The notes under the pieces were generated by a model that had not been told where the DNA came from, searched no databases, and saw only the letters and a list, made by a program, of their open reading frames with translations. A stretch of 64,000 nucleotides of DNA from Geomonas edaphica (lineage in GTDB: Bacteria; Desulfobacterota; Desulfuromonadia; Geobacterales; Geobacteraceae). The stretch lies in NCBI RefSeq assembly GCF_004917075.1, contig NZ_SSYB01000003.1:124001-188000 (forward strand), read 5' to 3'. Of this stretch, positions 8,118 through 18,413 are shown one piece after another (the first letter of the stretch is position 1; every line of letters begins with the position of its first letter). Made by a program: the position numbers and the translations under genes.

Positions 8118-9812
8118 ATGGAACGGAAAAATAGACTGTCATTTCGAATCAAACTGCTTCTACTGGTGCTGGTTAGTTGCGGCGTCCTAGGGGCCCCCAC
8201 CGGTCTCACCGTGATGAAGCAGTTTTATGACTCCAACAACCGTTTCAACGCGACCTACCACGACGTCCTCTATTCCTCTTCCGACGCGCTCCTGAAGTCC
8301 GAGGTGCAGACCGCGGTCAGCCTGCTGCAGGCCGTGAGCGATCGCGCCTCCAAAGGCGAGATTACCCTCGATGATGCGAAGAAGCAGGGGGCCGATCTTT
8401 TGCGCGGCCTCAAGTTCGGCAAGGACGGCTACTTCTGGGCCGACACCTCCGACGGCACCAACGTCGTCCTCCTGGGCAAGCCCGCAGAAGGGAAGAACAG
8501 GATGAACGCGCAGGATGCGAAGGGAAAGTACCTGATCCGCGAGATCATCAAGAACGGCATGCAGCCCGAGGGGGGCTTCACCGATTACCATTTCCCCCGT
8601 CCGGGTAGCGACACCCCCATCGCCAAACGGGGCTACTCGCTCTACTTCAAGCCTTTCGACTGGGTGATCGGCACCGGCACCTACGTCGACGACCTGGACG
8701 CCAGGGTCGCCAAGGAGGCCCAGACCAACAAGGAACTGATCCTCAAGGACGTCTACCTCGTGATCGTTCTCACCGTAGTGCTCCTGGCGGGGATCTGCAT
8801 CGTCGCGATACTCGTGGTGCGCCAGCTCCTAAGCCACATCGGCACCGAGCCCGAGGAGCTCGCCTCGATCGCCGAACAGGTGGCCGCGGGAGACCTCACC
8901 GTTCGCCTCGAGCCGGGGAAAAGCGGCATCTACGAGGCGATGCGCCGCATGGTGGAGGGGCTTAGGGACGTGATGACCAAGGTGAACCGCAGCGCGCTGG
9001 ACGTCTCGGCCGCGGCCGGGGAGCTCAACGAAAACGCCCGCCGCACCGCCGACGGCGCGAGCGAGGTGGTGCACCAGGCCGAGACCGTGGCCGTGGCGAG
9101 CGAAGAGATGTCCTGCACCAGCAACGAGATCGCCAAGAACTGCCAGCTTGCCGCCGGGAGTTCCGGGCGCGCCAGCAGCTCGGCGCAAAGCGGCGCCGCC
9201 ATCGTGAAGGAGACGGTGCAGGGGATGAACCGGATCGCGGAGCATGTGCGCCAGTCCGCGGGGGTCGTGGAACAACTCGGGACCCGCAGCGACCAGATCG
9301 GCGAGATCGTCGCCACCATCGAGGACATCGCCGACCAGACGAACCTGCTCGCCCTAAACGCGGCCATCGAGGCGGCGCGCGCCGGTGAACAGGGGCGCGG
9401 TTTCGCGGTGGTCGCCGACGAGGTACGGGCGCTCGCGGAGCGGACCACCAAGGCGACCCGCGAGATCGGCAACATGATCAAGTCGATCCAGCAGGAAACC
9501 AGGCAGGCGGTACAGGCAATGGAAGAGGGAGTGCAGGAGGTGGAGCGCGGCACCGGCGAGGCGGCCCGTTCCGGCGAGGCGCTCGAGGAGATCCTCTCCC
9601 AGATAGAGGAGGTCGCGGGACAGATCAGCCAGATCGTCACCGCGGCGGAAGAGCAGACCGCAACGACGCACGAGATCACCGACAACATCCACCGGATCTC
9701 GGAAACCGTCCAGGAGAGCGCTCGCGGTGCCGAGGAGATTTCCGCCGCCTCGAACCAGCTCTCGCGGCTCTCGGTGGAGATGCAGGAGATGGTGCAGCGC
9801 TTCAGGATCTAG
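8118..9812 (+). CDS. Methyl-accepting chemotaxis protein with a single Cache sensor domain
   Basis: A 564-residue transmembrane chemoreceptor. TM1 is at about residues 12-30. A periplasmic sCache_2-type domain at about 35-200 contains [20 protein letters not shown] and a second [15 protein letters not shown] signature. TM2 ([20 protein letters not shown]) is followed by HAMP and then a long cytoplasmic signalling helix pair whose hairpin tip [20 protein letters not shown] is the invariant CheA/CheW contact site. AAGGA precedes the ATG. Small organic acids are common ligands of this Cache class, but the ligand here is unknown. The FliA-like promoter upstream suggests co-regulation with late flagellar genes. 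Confidence 0.93.
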   Translation: MERKNRLSFRIKLLLLVLVSCGVLGAPTGLTVMKQFYDSNNRFNATYHDVLYSSSDALLKSEVQTAVSLLQAVSDRASKGEITLDDAKKQGADLLRGLKFGKDGYFWADTSDGTNVVLLGKPAEGKNRMNAQDAKGKYLIREIIKNGMQPEGGFTDYHFPRPGSDTPIAKRGYSLYFKPFDWVIGTGTYVDDLDARVAKEAQTNKELILKDVYLVIVLTVVLLAGICIVAILVVRQLLSHIGTEPEELASIAEQVAAGDLTVRLEPGKSGIYEAMRRMVEGLRDVMTKVNRSALDVSAAAGELNENARRTADGASEVVHQAETVAVASEEMSCTSNEIAKNCQLAAGSSGRASSSAQSGAAIVKETVQGMNRIAEHVRQSAGVVEQLGTRSDQIGEIVATIEDIADQTNLLALNAAIEAARAGEQGRGFAVVADEVRALAERTTKATREIGNMIKSIQQETRQAVQAMEEGVQEVERGTGEAARSGEALEEILSQIEEVAGQISQIVTAAEEQTATTHEITDNIHRISETVQESARGAEEISAASNQLSRLSVEMQEMVQRFRI

Positions 9813-9837
9813 CATCGTCCAACATCCGATGCTTTGG
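9811..9837 (+). terminator. Possible weak terminator after the chemoreceptor gene
   Basis: AGCATCG (9811-9817) pairs with CGATGCT (9827-9833), starting at the chemoreceptor stop and followed only by a short TTTGG, so termination would be weak. murB begins 56 bp after the chemoreceptor stop and could receive readthrough. Confidence 0.3.
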
Positions 9838-9868
9838 TATCCGGGGCGATTCGTGTATCCTATTGCCT

Positions 9869-10834
9869 ATGCCCAGCCAGAAACCGAACCGCCAAGACGA
9901 CGTCATCATCGAGGAGGATGTCCTCCTCGCCCCCTTCACCACCTTCCAAATCGGCGGGCCGGCGCGCTATTTCGCCCGTGCCCGCACCGTTCAACAGGTG
10001 CGCCAGGCCTTGCGTTTCGCCCAGGACCAGGCGCTTCCCTTTTGTTTCCTCGGCGGCGGCAGCAACCTTCTCGTGAGCGATGACGGCTTCGAGGGCCTCG
10101 TGGTGCGGCTAGTCATGGATGCGGTTTCGGTCGACGGTGCGACCGTTTCGGTCGAGGCCGGGTACGACCTGAACCGCCTCGTGCTCGACTCGGCACAGTG
10201 GGGGCTCTCGGGGCTCGAGTCGCTTGCGGGGATACCAGGCACGGTGGGCGGGGCGGTACGCGGCAACGCCGGTGCCTACGGCGGCGCCATCGGCGACGTG
10301 GTGCATTCGGTCTCGGTGCTCGACACGGCGACCCTGGATGTGATCACCATGCCGCGCGAAGAGTGCTCCTTCGCTTACCGGGACAGCCTGTTCAAACGCG
10401 ATCCGTGGCTTGCCGTGATGGGGACAGTCCTCACCCTCTCCCCGGCTCCCCCGGCAGAGATCAAGGGACGCATCGAGCAGACCGTCGCCAAGCGCGAGGC
10501 AAAACAGCTCTCCTGCGACCGGAGCGCCGGCTCCTTCTTCATGAACCCCGTAGTGCAGGACGCCGAACTGATCAGGAGCTTCGAGGCGGAACAGGGGGTG
10601 CGTTGCCGGGAGTGCCGCATTCCCGCCGGCTGGCTTATCGACCGGGCCGGGATGCGCAAACTGCGGGTCGGAGGGGCGGCGGTGAGCCACAGGCACGCCA
10701 ACTACCTGGTCAACACCGGAGGCGCGACGGCGGCCCAGATGATGGAACTGGCTCAACAGGTCAAGGCGGGGGTGCGGGAAAGGCTCGGGGTGCTGCTCCA
10801 AGAGGAGGTCAGCACCCTCGGGTTCACGCGGTAG
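9869..10834 (+). CDS. murB: UDP-N-acetylmuramate dehydrogenase MurB
   Basis: MurB reduces UDP-GlcNAc-enolpyruvate to UDP-MurNAc with NADPH and FAD in the cytoplasm. The FAD-binding blocks are [28 protein letters not shown] and [19 protein letters not shown]. The active-site serine lies in [10 protein letters not shown], followed by the C-terminal [25 protein letters not shown] domain and the catalytic glutamate near [12 protein letters not shown]. The ATG at 9869 is preferred; a TTG two codons upstream (9863) is also in frame. It stands apart from the usual mur cluster. Its 3' end overlaps the convergent kinase gene by 11 bp. Confidence 0.94.
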   Translation: MPSQKPNRQDDVIIEEDVLLAPFTTFQIGGPARYFARARTVQQVRQALRFAQDQALPFCFLGGGSNLLVSDDGFEGLVVRLVMDAVSVDGATVSVEAGYDLNRLVLDSAQWGLSGLESLAGIPGTVGGAVRGNAGAYGGAIGDVVHSVSVLDTATLDVITMPREECSFAYRDSLFKRDPWLAVMGTVLTLSPAPPAEIKGRIEQTVAKREAKQLSCDRSAGSFFMNPVVQDAELIRSFEAEQGVRCRECRIPAGWLIDRAGMRKLRVGGAAVSHRHANYLVNTGGATAAQMMELAQQVKAGVRERLGVLLQEEVSTLGFTR

Positions 10835-13313
10835 CGGCGCAGGCCACGCGCCTGAACTCGGCGAAGGAGGCCTCGAGTTCGGAGAGCAGCATGGGAAGGG
10901 TCGGCTGTTCTTCGGGCTTTTGGGCCGCATGCTCCATCTGCAGTGCGACGGCGCGCATCACCTCGGCTCCGATGCTCGCAGCAGCCCCCTTGATCGAATG
11001 GGCCTGCAGGCGCACCTCCGGGTAGTCCCCACCCTCCACCGCCTCACTAAGCAAAAGGATCAGTTTTTCGCTGGTCGCGCAGTACTTCTCCACGAAGATC
11101 TCCACGAATTCAGCCCCACCCATCCTCTGCACCAAACCATTGCGATCAAAAACGGGCGGGGCTTCCCCCACCACAGGAGACGCCGAAGCCGCATCTGCCA
11201 GGCCGGCGCCGGAGCTGCCCGACGACACCTCGGCGGCGGTCGCCCCGGATGCCTCGACGGCAGTCGAAACCGCCCCTTCGCCGGAGCTTGCCCCACGCTC
11301 GGGAATCCAGCGCCGCAAGACATCGCGCAACTGACCGCAGTCATAAGGCTTGCTGAGGTAATCGTCCATCCCGGCGGCAAGACAGAGCTCCCGGTCTCCG
11401 GCCACCGCGTTCGCGGTGAGGGCCACGATGGGGAGGTGCCCCCCAGTCTCCTTCTCCTGGGCGCGTATCGCCCTTGTCGCGGCGAAGCCGTCCATCTGCG
11501 GCATTTGACAGTCCATGAACAGCAGGTGATACCTACCCTGCGCCGCCGCGGTAACGGCAAGCGCCCCGTTCTCCACGATCACCACCCGGCATCCCAGAAG
11601 CCCCAGCATGTGGCGCACTACGTCCTGGTTCACCGGGTTGTCCTCGGCGACGAGGATCAAGGCGTCGAAGCGCTCCGACGGCTCTCCTGCCGGCAGACAG
11701 AGCTGGTGCGCGAGGCTTTCAGGGACGCCGTCGATGGCCTTCATGCTGACGCTGAACCAGAAGGTGGAGCCGACCCCGTACTCGCTGGAAAGCCCGAGCT
11801 CCCCTCCCATCAGCTCGGCGAGCTGCCTGGAGATGGCAAGCCCCAGGCCGGTGCCGCCAAAAGTGCGGGTGGTCGAGTAATCGGCCTGGGAGAAGCTTTC
11901 GAAGATGTGCGCCTGCGCCTCTGGGCGGATACCGATACCGGTGTCGGCCACCTCGAAACGCACAACCCCCTCCCCTTGTCCGGCGACCGGTGCGGCAGAC
12001 AAGCCCACCTCGCCGCGGCTGGTGAACTTGACGGCGTTCCCCGCTAGGTTCACGAGGATCTGACGCAGACGCACCACGTCCCCCTCGACGTAACGAGGCA
12101 GTTCCGGGTCGATCGTGAGCGAGATCCCAACCCCCTTGCGCTGCGCACCGGCGGCGAAGATCTCCAGCACCCCGCCCAGGAGGTCGTGCAGGTCGAACGG
12201 GGCGGGCTCGAGCTCCATGCGCCCGGCCTCGATTTTCGAGAAATCGAGGATGTCGTTGATGATGGAGAGGAGCGATTCGCCGGAATTGCGCACTGCGTCG
12301 GCAAAGCGGCGCTGCTCGCCGGAGAGCCCGCTTTCCAGAAGGACGCTCACCATGCCGAGCACCCCGTTCATCGGGGTACGGATCTCGTGGCTCATGTTGG
12401 CTAGAAACTGCGACTTGGCGAGGCTCGCCGCCTCGGCCGTCTCCTTGGAGACGCGCAGCTCGGCCACCGTCTGGTTCAGCTCCCGGTTCGCGGCGCTTAG
12501 CTCAGCGGTCCTGCGCTGCACCTCGGCCTCGAGCTCCTGGCGATGCGCCTCGAGCTTCTCGTCTCGCTGCTGGATCTGCACCAGCATCCCGTTGAACCCC
12601 TCGATGAGGGTGCCGAGCTCGTCGTTTCCCTGCTTTTTGGCGCGCACCGAATAGTTCTTGTCGACCGACACGGCCCTGATGACCTGCGCCAGGTGTGTGA
12701 TGGGAGCCGAGATGAAACGCTGCAGACGTGAGGCGAGGAAATAGGCGATCAGGAGCGCGCTCAGCATGACCGCCGCCACGAGGAAGAAGTAGCGTGCCAG
12801 GCGGTCGGTGAACTCGCTGGCGTCGGACTGCAACACCACGGTGCCGATCTTCTGCTGGTCCAGAACGATGGGGTAGACGCCGTAGATGGCGTCGCTGATG
12901 GCAAGGGGGGACCGCGAGTGCTCGAGGGTATCGCGCAGCCGCTTTTCATCGATGTGCAACCGGCCGCCGAACCCGGTCATGAACCAGGGCTTGGTGCCTC
13001 CCGGCGCCTGGTAGCTGGCAAGCACCGTGTTGTCCTGCAGCATGATGAATGCAAGGCGGATGTAAGGCTTGGCGCGGAGCGCGGCGACGGTCTCTCCAGC
13101 GGCGGCCCGATCGCTGAAAGCGACCGCGGCGGAGCTGTTGTTGCCGATGATCTCGGCGAGGGCGGAAAGCTCGGTTTGCATCTCCCTGCGGAAGCGGTTG
13201 GCCTCGTTCACCACGAAAGCGACCGAAACGAGCGCGAGTACGACCGCGTTGGTGAGCAGCAGCATGCCGATGAGTTTGCGTCTGATGGAGAGGTCGCGGA
13301 ACCGGTTGATCAT
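10824..13313 (-). CDS. BarA-like hybrid histidine kinase: CHASE8-HAMP-HisKA-HATPase-REC-Hpt
   Basis: A tripartite phosphorelay kinase of 829 residues. TM1 is at about 13-33, a CHASE8-like sensor ([20 protein letters not shown]) at 35-165, TM2 at about 174-195, HAMP at about 195-250, a coiled coil to 295, then HisKA with phospho-His 309 in [15 protein letters not shown]. The HATPase domain has [10 protein letters not shown] receiver carries the aspartate in [13 protein letters not shown], and a C-terminal Hpt domain carries the histidine in [15 protein letters not shown] final DNA-binding output is absent, so a separate response regulator elsewhere must receive the phosphate. The linker between REC and Hpt is Ala/Ser/Glu rich. 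Confidence 0.92.
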   Translation of the reverse strand: MINRFRDLSIRRKLIGMLLLTNAVVLALVSVAFVVNEANRFRREMQTELSALAEIIGNNSSAAVAFSDRAAAGETVAALRAKPYIRLAFIMLQDNTVLASYQAPGGTKPWFMTGFGGRLHIDEKRLRDTLEHSRSPLAISDAIYGVYPIVLDQQKIGTVVLQSDASEFTDRLARYFFLVAAVMLSALLIAYFLASRLQRFISAPITHLAQVIRAVSVDKNYSVRAKKQGNDELGTLIEGFNGMLVQIQQRDEKLEAHRQELEAEVQRRTAELSAANRELNQTVAELRVSKETAEAASLAKSQFLANMSHEIRTPMNGVLGMVSVLLESGLSGEQRRFADAVRNSGESLLSIINDILDFSKIEAGRMELEPAPFDLHDLLGGVLEIFAAGAQRKGVGISLTIDPELPRYVEGDVVRLRQILVNLAGNAVKFTSRGEVGLSAAPVAGQGEGVVRFEVADTGIGIRPEAQAHIFESFSQADYSTTRTFGGTGLGLAISRQLAELMGGELGLSSEYGVGSTFWFSVSMKAIDGVPESLAHQLCLPAGEPSERFDALILVAEDNPVNQDVVRHMLGLLGCRVVIVENGALAVTAAAQGRYHLLFMDCQMPQMDGFAATRAIRAQEKETGGHLPIVALTANAVAGDRELCLAAGMDDYLSKPYDCGQLRDVLRRWIPERGASSGEGAVSTAVEASGATAAEVSSGSSGAGLADAASASPVVGEAPPVFDRNGLVQRMGGAEFVEIFVEKYCATSEKLILLLSEAVEGGDYPEVRLQAHSIKGAAASIGAEVMRAVALQMEHAAQKPEEQPTLPMLLSELEASFAEFRRVACAATA

Positions 13314-13549
13314 GAACTCTTTTCTCGTGCGGGAGCGCCGTGAGCGTTAGAAACCATAGCAGCCTTGTCGGCAAAGCCCGCGATTTCTTTAGCTCAAAAT
13401 CCCGCCAGTACCCGTGCGCCCACCTTCATCTGCCGAGACGGCACACCTTTCTTCCAAAAACATAACCGCCGTCCCCGATCAACGCCGCGCCGGTCGCCTT
13501 AACGGGACAGGCACCTGCGGAGCCAGTCCCCTCGCAGCGCTCCCCCGGT

Positions 13550-13678
13550 TCACCTGCTCACCGCGGCCTTGTGCTCCGCGATGAGGCCGCGGTCCGCCAC
13601 CACGGCGTGTCCTACGACGGCAATTCCGGCCATGATGACGGCGATGCAGCAGTACCGCGTCTTCCTGTTGATTTTCAT
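13550..13678 (-). CDS. Small single-pass membrane or secreted protein (42 aa), unknown
   Basis: A short frame starts at ATG 13678 with AGGGG seven bases upstream and ends at TGA 13550. The peptide begins MKINRKTRYCCIAVIMAGIA, a basic N-terminus followed by a hydrophobic segment, and ends in a short charged tail (LIAEHKAAVSR). This is the profile of a small membrane or secreted protein. It lies in the gap between the hybrid kinase and the cold-shock gene. The ribosome binding site and hydropathy support it; length and lack of recognisable family keep confidence modest. Confidence 0.45.
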   Translation of the reverse strand: MKINRKTRYCCIAVIMAGIAVVGHAVVADRGLIAEHKAAVSR

Positions 13679-13802
13679 AAGGCACCCCTAAGGATTAAAT
13701 TCGACCAATAGTGGATAACACAGGGGGGAGGGTTGTCAACAAAAGTTGACGAGACAGGGGGGGATGCAACCGATGTTGCTGCGCGGAATGCCGGCGGAAG
13801 GC

Positions 13803-13837
13803 AAAAAAAAAGTCCCGGATCGCTCCGGGACTTTTTT
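13803..13837 (-). terminator. Rho-independent terminator of the cold-shock gene (bidirectional shape)
   Basis: AGTCCCGGA and TCCGGGACT form a 9-bp stem with a TCGC loop. It is flanked by nine A residues on the left (the T-run on the reverse strand) and six T residues on the right. It sits about 20 bp after the cold-shock stop. Confidence 0.85.
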
Positions 13838-13857
13838 ATGCGGCTGATGGTGACTCG

Positions 13858-14058
13858 CTATACCCGGGACACGTTCGCGGCCTGCAGACCTTTCGGTCCC
13901 TTGGCCACTTCGAAGGTGACGCTATCGCCTTCAGCAAGGGATTTGAACCCGTCGCCGGTGATGGCGGAGAAATGCACGAACACGTCGTCGCCATTCTCCT
14001 GCTCAATGAAACCAAACCCCTTGCTGTCGTTAAACCATTTTACAGTTCCGTTAACCAT
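13858..14058 (-). CDS. Cold-shock domain protein (CspA family)
   Basis: A 66-residue single-domain cold-shock protein, the normal family length. It has RNP1 KGFGFIEQE and RNP2 DVFVHFSAI on a five-stranded OB fold, with the typical NGTVKWFND start and AANVSRV end. It binds single-stranded RNA and DNA and acts as an RNA chaperone. A leader of about 55 nt and a strong terminator indicate a monocistronic transcript. Whether it is cold-induced or constitutive cannot be told. Confidence 0.95.
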   Translation of the reverse strand: MVNGTVKWFNDSKGFGFIEQENGDDVFVHFSAITGDGFKSLAEGDSVTFEVAKGPKGLQAANVSRV

Positions 14059-14119
14059 TTACTTTTACCTTCTCCATGTCTTTCTGCTGATATTCGTCCG
14101 GCTCGTCCGGACCTTCGAC

Positions 14120-14148
14120 ACATTAACAGCTTGGTTCCGACAAAGCAA
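14120..14148 (-). promoter_or_regulatory. Candidate promoter of the cold-shock gene
   Basis: On the reverse strand TTGCTT (14148-14143) and TAATGT (14125-14120) are separated by 17 bp. The -35 is good and the -10 is poor. The predicted start lies near 14113, leaving a leader of about 55 nt. Confidence 0.35.
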
Positions 14149-14180
14149 GCATTTAAATTTTCGCCTTTTTCCCAGCCTTG

Positions 14181-14945
14181 CTACTGCGCCAGGTTCACCA
14201 CGATGTCGAGTCCGTCGATGGTGAGCGTCGTCACCGCGCCTGCGCCCACCACTGTGGAGAGGTTGCGCACGAAGATCCGCCTTCCGTTCAGGAAGGGGAA
14301 GGTCCTGGTATCGTTGAAGAAGTTGCTGGGGATCTCGTCGGTCTCGCTTACGCCGTAGAGCGCCTTGCCTGAGTTCAGCGAGTCCTTGATGCTCACCACG
14401 TGCGTCCCAAAAACGCCGTCGACGCTGGTGATCACCGCCATCGCCTGCCGGTAGGGGGAGGGCTGCAGCACCGTGAGCGTGAAAGAAGGTTTCTCAATAT
14501 ACCTGGTGGTGCTGATGAACTGGGCGCTTTCACTCCCGATTGAGAGCGTGCTCGTGGTCGTGGTCCCCAGGGTGCTCGCAGCGGTGTGGGTCACGGTGAC
14601 CTTGTCGCCGTTTTGCACCGTCCCGTCGCTGTTCGTCGGGGTGCCGCCGTTCACCGAGTACTTGCTGTCCCCTCCCACCGAACCGATGACGCTGATCGGG
14701 CTCGTGGAGCCGGTGAGTCCTGAGACGGTGATCGGGGCGGAGGTCACCTGGGCGTCGGGCTCGGTTCCGGGCACGGCGGCGAAAGAGAAGGAGTCGGGGG
14801 TGGTCGGGAGGCGCTGGTACTCCGGCAGCCATTCTACCTTGCCGCAGCCGGCGACGGTGAAGATGAGCAGCAACAGGAAGGTCTTGAAAAGGGCGCTGCG
14901 GCGCATGCATGGCACGCGGTGCGGACCTGCGTTCAGGGTTTCCAT
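14181..14945 (-). CDS. Exported lipoprotein, unknown function
   Basis: A 254-residue product with a lipoprotein signal (KTFLLLLIFTVAGC, lipidated Cys 34) after a long N-terminal extension. The start at 14945 is supported by GAGG eight bases upstream; an internal ATG at 14906 would give a more usual signal length but has no ribosome binding site. The mature part is rich in Ser, Thr, Gly and beta-strand residues (SAPITVSGLTGSTSPISVIG, then SVNGGTPTNSDGTVQNGD), like bacterial Ig-type repeats, with a C-terminal domain ending LTIDGLDIVVNLAQ. No enzyme motif is visible. It follows the hybrid kinase gene at 15014 on the same strand by 68 bp, so co-transcription is possible. Confidence 0.7.
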   Translation of the reverse strand: METLNAGPHRVPCMRRSALFKTFLLLLIFTVAGCGKVEWLPEYQRLPTTPDSFSFAAVPGTEPDAQVTSAPITVSGLTGSTSPISVIGSVGGDSKYSVNGGTPTNSDGTVQNGDKVTVTHTAASTLGTTTTSTLSIGSESAQFISTTRYIEKPSFTLTVLQPSPYRQAMAVITSVDGVFGTHVVSIKDSLNSGKALYGVSETDEIPSNFFNDTRTFPFLNGRRIFVRNLSTVVGAGAVTTLTIDGLDIVVNLAQ

Positions 14946-15013
14946 GGCATATCCTCGTGTATTGGAAGGTGCGAAAGCTGGATACTACTCAAAGAAGGGG
15001 GCGTTGACAAGGG

Positions 15014-17521
15014 CTACTCTTTGCAGAGCCCCTTGAACGCCTCTCGCAGCGCGGAAAGCTTGTACGGTTTCTGGATGAAACCTGCGATCCCCTTGCCCAG
15101 AAACTTGTGGATCACCTCGTGTTCGGTGAAGCCGCTGGAGATGATCACCCTGACCCCTGGATCGATGCTGCGCAACTCCCGGAAGCACTGCTCCCCGTCC
15201 ATCTGCGGCATGGTCAGGTCGAGCAGCACGACGCTGATGTCGTTGCGGCTTTTGAAAAGCTCAACCCCCTGTAACCCGTCCGCCGCGGCCACCACATCGA
15301 ACCCCAGCTCACGCAACATCTCGCTTGCCAGGGAGCGGATGGTCTCCTCGTCGTCGATGAGGAGCACGGTCCCGCTACCCTTCCATGGCACGGAGTCACC
15401 ATCCCGATGGTTGCTGGTGGCGGCAGGTCTGTCTCCGGCAGGAAACATCACCTTGAAGGTGCTTCCCTCCCCCGGCTCGCTGTAGACCCGGATCGCCCCG
15501 CTATGCCCGCGCACGATGCCGAGGACGGCGGCCATGCCCAGTCCCCGTCCGGTGAACTTGGTGGTGAAAAAGGGCTCGAAGATCTTGCCGATGGTATCCC
15601 GGTCCATGCCGCAGCCGGTATCGGCGACCTCAAGGAAGACGTATCGCCCGGGCGGAACCGGGTCGGAAAGCCACCCCCCCTTCAGGTATTCCGGGGTCAC
15701 TTCGATGCAGCCGGTGGACAACGAGATCACCCCGTTTCGATCGCCGATCGCCTCGGAGGAGTTGATCACGAGGTTCATCACCACCTGACGGACCTGGGTC
15801 GCATCGACGGTCACCGCGGGAAGCGGGTGTTGCAGGTGGTAGCGCAGCGCCGCCTTCTTGGAGATGGAGACGCTCAGCATGTGCCCCATCTCCTCCACCA
15901 GCCGGTTCAGGTCGAGCTCCTCGGTGACGAAGCGCCCCTTGCCGGAATAGGCGAGCATTTGGCGCGCCAGATCGGCGGCCCGCGACGCCGCGGTCTCTAT
16001 GCTGCGCAGGTTTTCCACCGCCGGTGACTCGGGGGAGAGACGCATCAGGGCGAGATCGGCATTACCGACGATCGCGGTGAGGATGTTGTTGAAATCGTGG
16101 GCGATCCCACCGGCCAGCACGCCCAGGCTCTCCAGCTTCTGGGTGTGCAGCATCTGCTTTTCGAGTTTAAGACGCTCTTCCTCGGAGTTTTTGCGCTCCG
16201 TGATGTCGTGCACGGACCAGACCACCCGCTCCCGTGCCATGGGGGCAACGCTCCCGGCGAACCAGACCTCTTTCCCGCCTATGGAGAGCTGGTATTCGAC
16301 CGTTACGGTGCGCCCCGTCTCCTGTGCCTCGTGGATCGCGGCGAGAAAGGAGTCGGCCTGCGCCTTAGGAAAGATCTCGTGCAGGCGCTTGCCTAGCAGT
16401 TCCGCGGGGGGGCGGTAAAGGGTGTTCGTCCCGGTGGGGGCGATCTCGAGGTAGCGTCCCTCCGCGTCCAGGACCAGGATGACATCGGTCAGGGAGGCGA
16501 AGATGGAACGAAACTTCTCCTGCGAGGACTTGAGGGCCTCCTCGGCGTGCTTGCGCTCCGCCACCTCGACCTGCAGCAACTCGTTGGACTCCGAGAGCTC
16601 CCGCGTCTTCTCTTCCACCATGTGCTGCAAAAGAATGGGCTGGCGCAGGAACCACCAGGCGAGGAGCGCGCAGAGGGAACTGAGGAACAGGATCAAGAGC
16701 AGCTCGAGGGCGACGAAGCCACCAAGGTGCCACCCCTGCACCGGCTCGACCGAGACGGTCCAGGCGCCGTTGGGGACAGCTACCTCCTGGCTTACCGGGT
16801 CGCGCAGAGGGCTCCCCACCGACCAGAAGACCTCCTTCTTCCCCGTCTCCGGGTTCGTGCGCGAGATCTGGTAGTTGTAATCCTGCCCCAGCACCTCCAG
16901 GTTCGAGCTGTGCATGAAATCCTGCAGGCGCAGCATGGCGACGGTAAAGCCCCAGAAGCGCTCGCCCCCCTCTTCCTTAATAAAAACGGGGAGTCTGCCG
17001 ACGACGGCCTTGCCTCCGCCCTGGATCAGGTCGAAGGGGCCTGCGAGGGTGAGCTTCTTGGTGCGTAAGGCAAGAAGCGCTTCCTTGTTGCGCCGGTTGT
17101 CGGCAAGCAGGTTGTGACCGATGGCTTTTTCGTTGCCGGTGAGGGGAACGACCTGGCTGATGATCCCACGGGGGGCAAGCTGGAGGGCGCTGGTACCGGG
17201 ATAGAGCTCGAGCATTTCCCGGGCTATTTGGGGGAAATTGGAAATTTCACCGTCACCCTGCCGGATGAGCGCGGCGAGGGCGTAGGTCGAGGAAAGGGCG
17301 CGGTTCAGGTTGTCCCGGATGCCGTGCGCCACCTGGGCGGTGAGGTCGCCTGCCGCCTGGCGCCGACTCTGCACGCGGTTCTCCTCGTAGAGCCAGATGA
17401 TGGTGCCGCTCACCGCCGCGCCGAACAAGAAGGCGGCAATAACGGTCAGTACCAGTCTGGCGCTGCAGGCGGGGCTTTTATGCACTTTTTGGTGCTGAAT
17501 GTTTTCTTGCATCGGCTCCAC
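15014..17521 (-). CDS. CHASE-PAS hybrid histidine kinase with C-terminal receiver
   Basis: An 835-residue membrane sensor. TM1 is at about 23-45 (LVLTVIAAFLFGAAVSGTII), a periplasmic CHASE-type domain follows to about 255 (NFPQIAREMLELYPGTSALQ), then TM2 and a coiled coil. A PAS domain carries SLTDVILVLDAEGRYLEIAP, the kinase core has phospho-His in GGIAHDFNNILTAIVGNA, and the HATPase has NLVINSSEAIGD and GRGLGMAAV. A receiver ends the protein with aspartate in VVLLDLTMPQMDGEQC. It starts with GTG; an in-frame ATG at 17512 with GGAG just upstream is an alternative. No output domain is present, so signalling must continue to another protein. Confidence 0.92.
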   Translation of the reverse strand: MEPMQENIQHQKVHKSPACSARLVLTVIAAFLFGAAVSGTIIWLYEENRVQSRRQAAGDLTAQVAHGIRDNLNRALSSTYALAALIRQGDGEISNFPQIAREMLELYPGTSALQLAPRGIISQVVPLTGNEKAIGHNLLADNRRNKEALLALRTKKLTLAGPFDLIQGGGKAVVGRLPVFIKEEGGERFWGFTVAMLRLQDFMHSSNLEVLGQDYNYQISRTNPETGKKEVFWSVGSPLRDPVSQEVAVPNGAWTVSVEPVQGWHLGGFVALELLLILFLSSLCALLAWWFLRQPILLQHMVEEKTRELSESNELLQVEVAERKHAEEALKSSQEKFRSIFASLTDVILVLDAEGRYLEIAPTGTNTLYRPPAELLGKRLHEIFPKAQADSFLAAIHEAQETGRTVTVEYQLSIGGKEVWFAGSVAPMARERVVWSVHDITERKNSEEERLKLEKQMLHTQKLESLGVLAGGIAHDFNNILTAIVGNADLALMRLSPESPAVENLRSIETAASRAADLARQMLAYSGKGRFVTEELDLNRLVEEMGHMLSVSISKKAALRYHLQHPLPAVTVDATQVRQVVMNLVINSSEAIGDRNGVISLSTGCIEVTPEYLKGGWLSDPVPPGRYVFLEVADTGCGMDRDTIGKIFEPFFTTKFTGRGLGMAAVLGIVRGHSGAIRVYSEPGEGSTFKVMFPAGDRPAATSNHRDGDSVPWKGSGTVLLIDDEETIRSLASEMLRELGFDVVAAADGLQGVELFKSRNDISVVLLDLTMPQMDGEQCFRELRSIDPGVRVIISSGFTEHEVIHKFLGKGIAGFIQKPYKLSALREAFKGLCKE

Positions 17522-17633
17522 TTTTGCCGCTCGGGGCCTGCGCCGACGGCAGCCTCAAAGCCTCATTTCCGCCTCCCACTCAATACATTAAATGGAAAGG
17601 GTACGCCAGCAAAAAGTAAAGACCCCGGACACC

Positions 17634-18392
17634 TCACTCCAACCGGTCCAGAAGGCGCAGCAGGCCGTCCAGGATGGTGAGCGGGTGCGGTGGGCACCCC
17701 GGGATGTAGAGGTCCACCGGGATGAGTCCGTCCACGCCGTCGTGCACCTCGGAAGAGCCGATGAAGGGACCGCCGTTGATGGCGCAGGCGCCGCAGGCGA
17801 TGACGAGCTTAGGTGCCGGGATCGCCTGGTAGGTGAGCAGAAGCGCCTCGCGCATGTTCTCGGTAACCGGCCCGGTGACCCAGAGGGCGTCGGCATGGCG
17901 CGGGCTCGCCACGAACTGAAGGCCAAAGCGGCCGAGGTCCCAGCCGATGGTGGAGAGGACGTTACTGTCCGCTTCGCAGGCGCCGCACCCGCCGGCGACG
18001 ACGGAGCGAAACTTGAGCGATCTGCCGAAGATGGAGAGCATCTTCTTGTCGAGTGCGCGGGCCAGGCGCCGCTCCTCACCCTCCCGGATTATGAGGTCCT
18101 CGCGCCGGTTCGCCGCAAGGCTGTGGTCGCCCGAGTAGGAGATGGCGCCGTGCGGGCAGGCGGCGGAGCACTCGGCGCAGAAAAGGCACTTGCCGAGGTC
18201 GACGCTTAACCCCTTGTCGCAGCCGATCGCCCCGACCGGGCAGGCGTCGGCGCAGAGTCGGCAGTCGGCGGGACAGAGCGAGCCCTTGAGCTCCGGGTAC
18301 CCCCGAAAGCGTTCGGGAAGCGGCAGCGGCTTTTTCGGGTACGCCATGGTGCGGTGCCCCTGCTTGATGCGGGCGAGTACGGCCTTGATCAT
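17634..18392 (-). CDS. Hyf/Ehr-like fused ferredoxin (NuoI-like) and NuoB-like electron-transfer subunit
   Basis: The 252-residue product fuses two complex-I-like parts. Residues about 35-95 hold two ferredoxin [4Fe-4S] motifs (CPADCRLCADACP and CLFCAECSAACP). Residues about 125-250 are a small-subunit/NuoB domain with all four cluster ligands: GGCGACEAD, VIACGACAINGG and IPGCPPHP. It would carry electrons from a ferredoxin to the N2-like cluster at the quinone or active-site cavity on the cytoplasmic face. It is the last gene of a six-gene operon for an Ech/Hyf-related complex. The fusion of the two subunits, normally separate, is notable. The specific name Ehr, used for related Geobacter clusters, is a family-level inference. 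Confidence 0.85.
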   Translation of the reverse strand: MIKAVLARIKQGHRTMAYPKKPLPLPERFRGYPELKGSLCPADCRLCADACPVGAIGCDKGLSVDLGKCLFCAECSAACPHGAISYSGDHSLAANRREDLIIREGEERRLARALDKKMLSIFGRSLKFRSVVAGGCGACEADSNVLSTIGWDLGRFGLQFVASPRHADALWVTGPVTENMREALLLTYQAIPAPKLVIACGACAINGGPFIGSSEVHDGVDGLIPVDLYIPGCPPHPLTILDGLLRLLDRLE

Positions 18393-18413
18393 GATACGAC
18401 TCCTGTCGATCCC

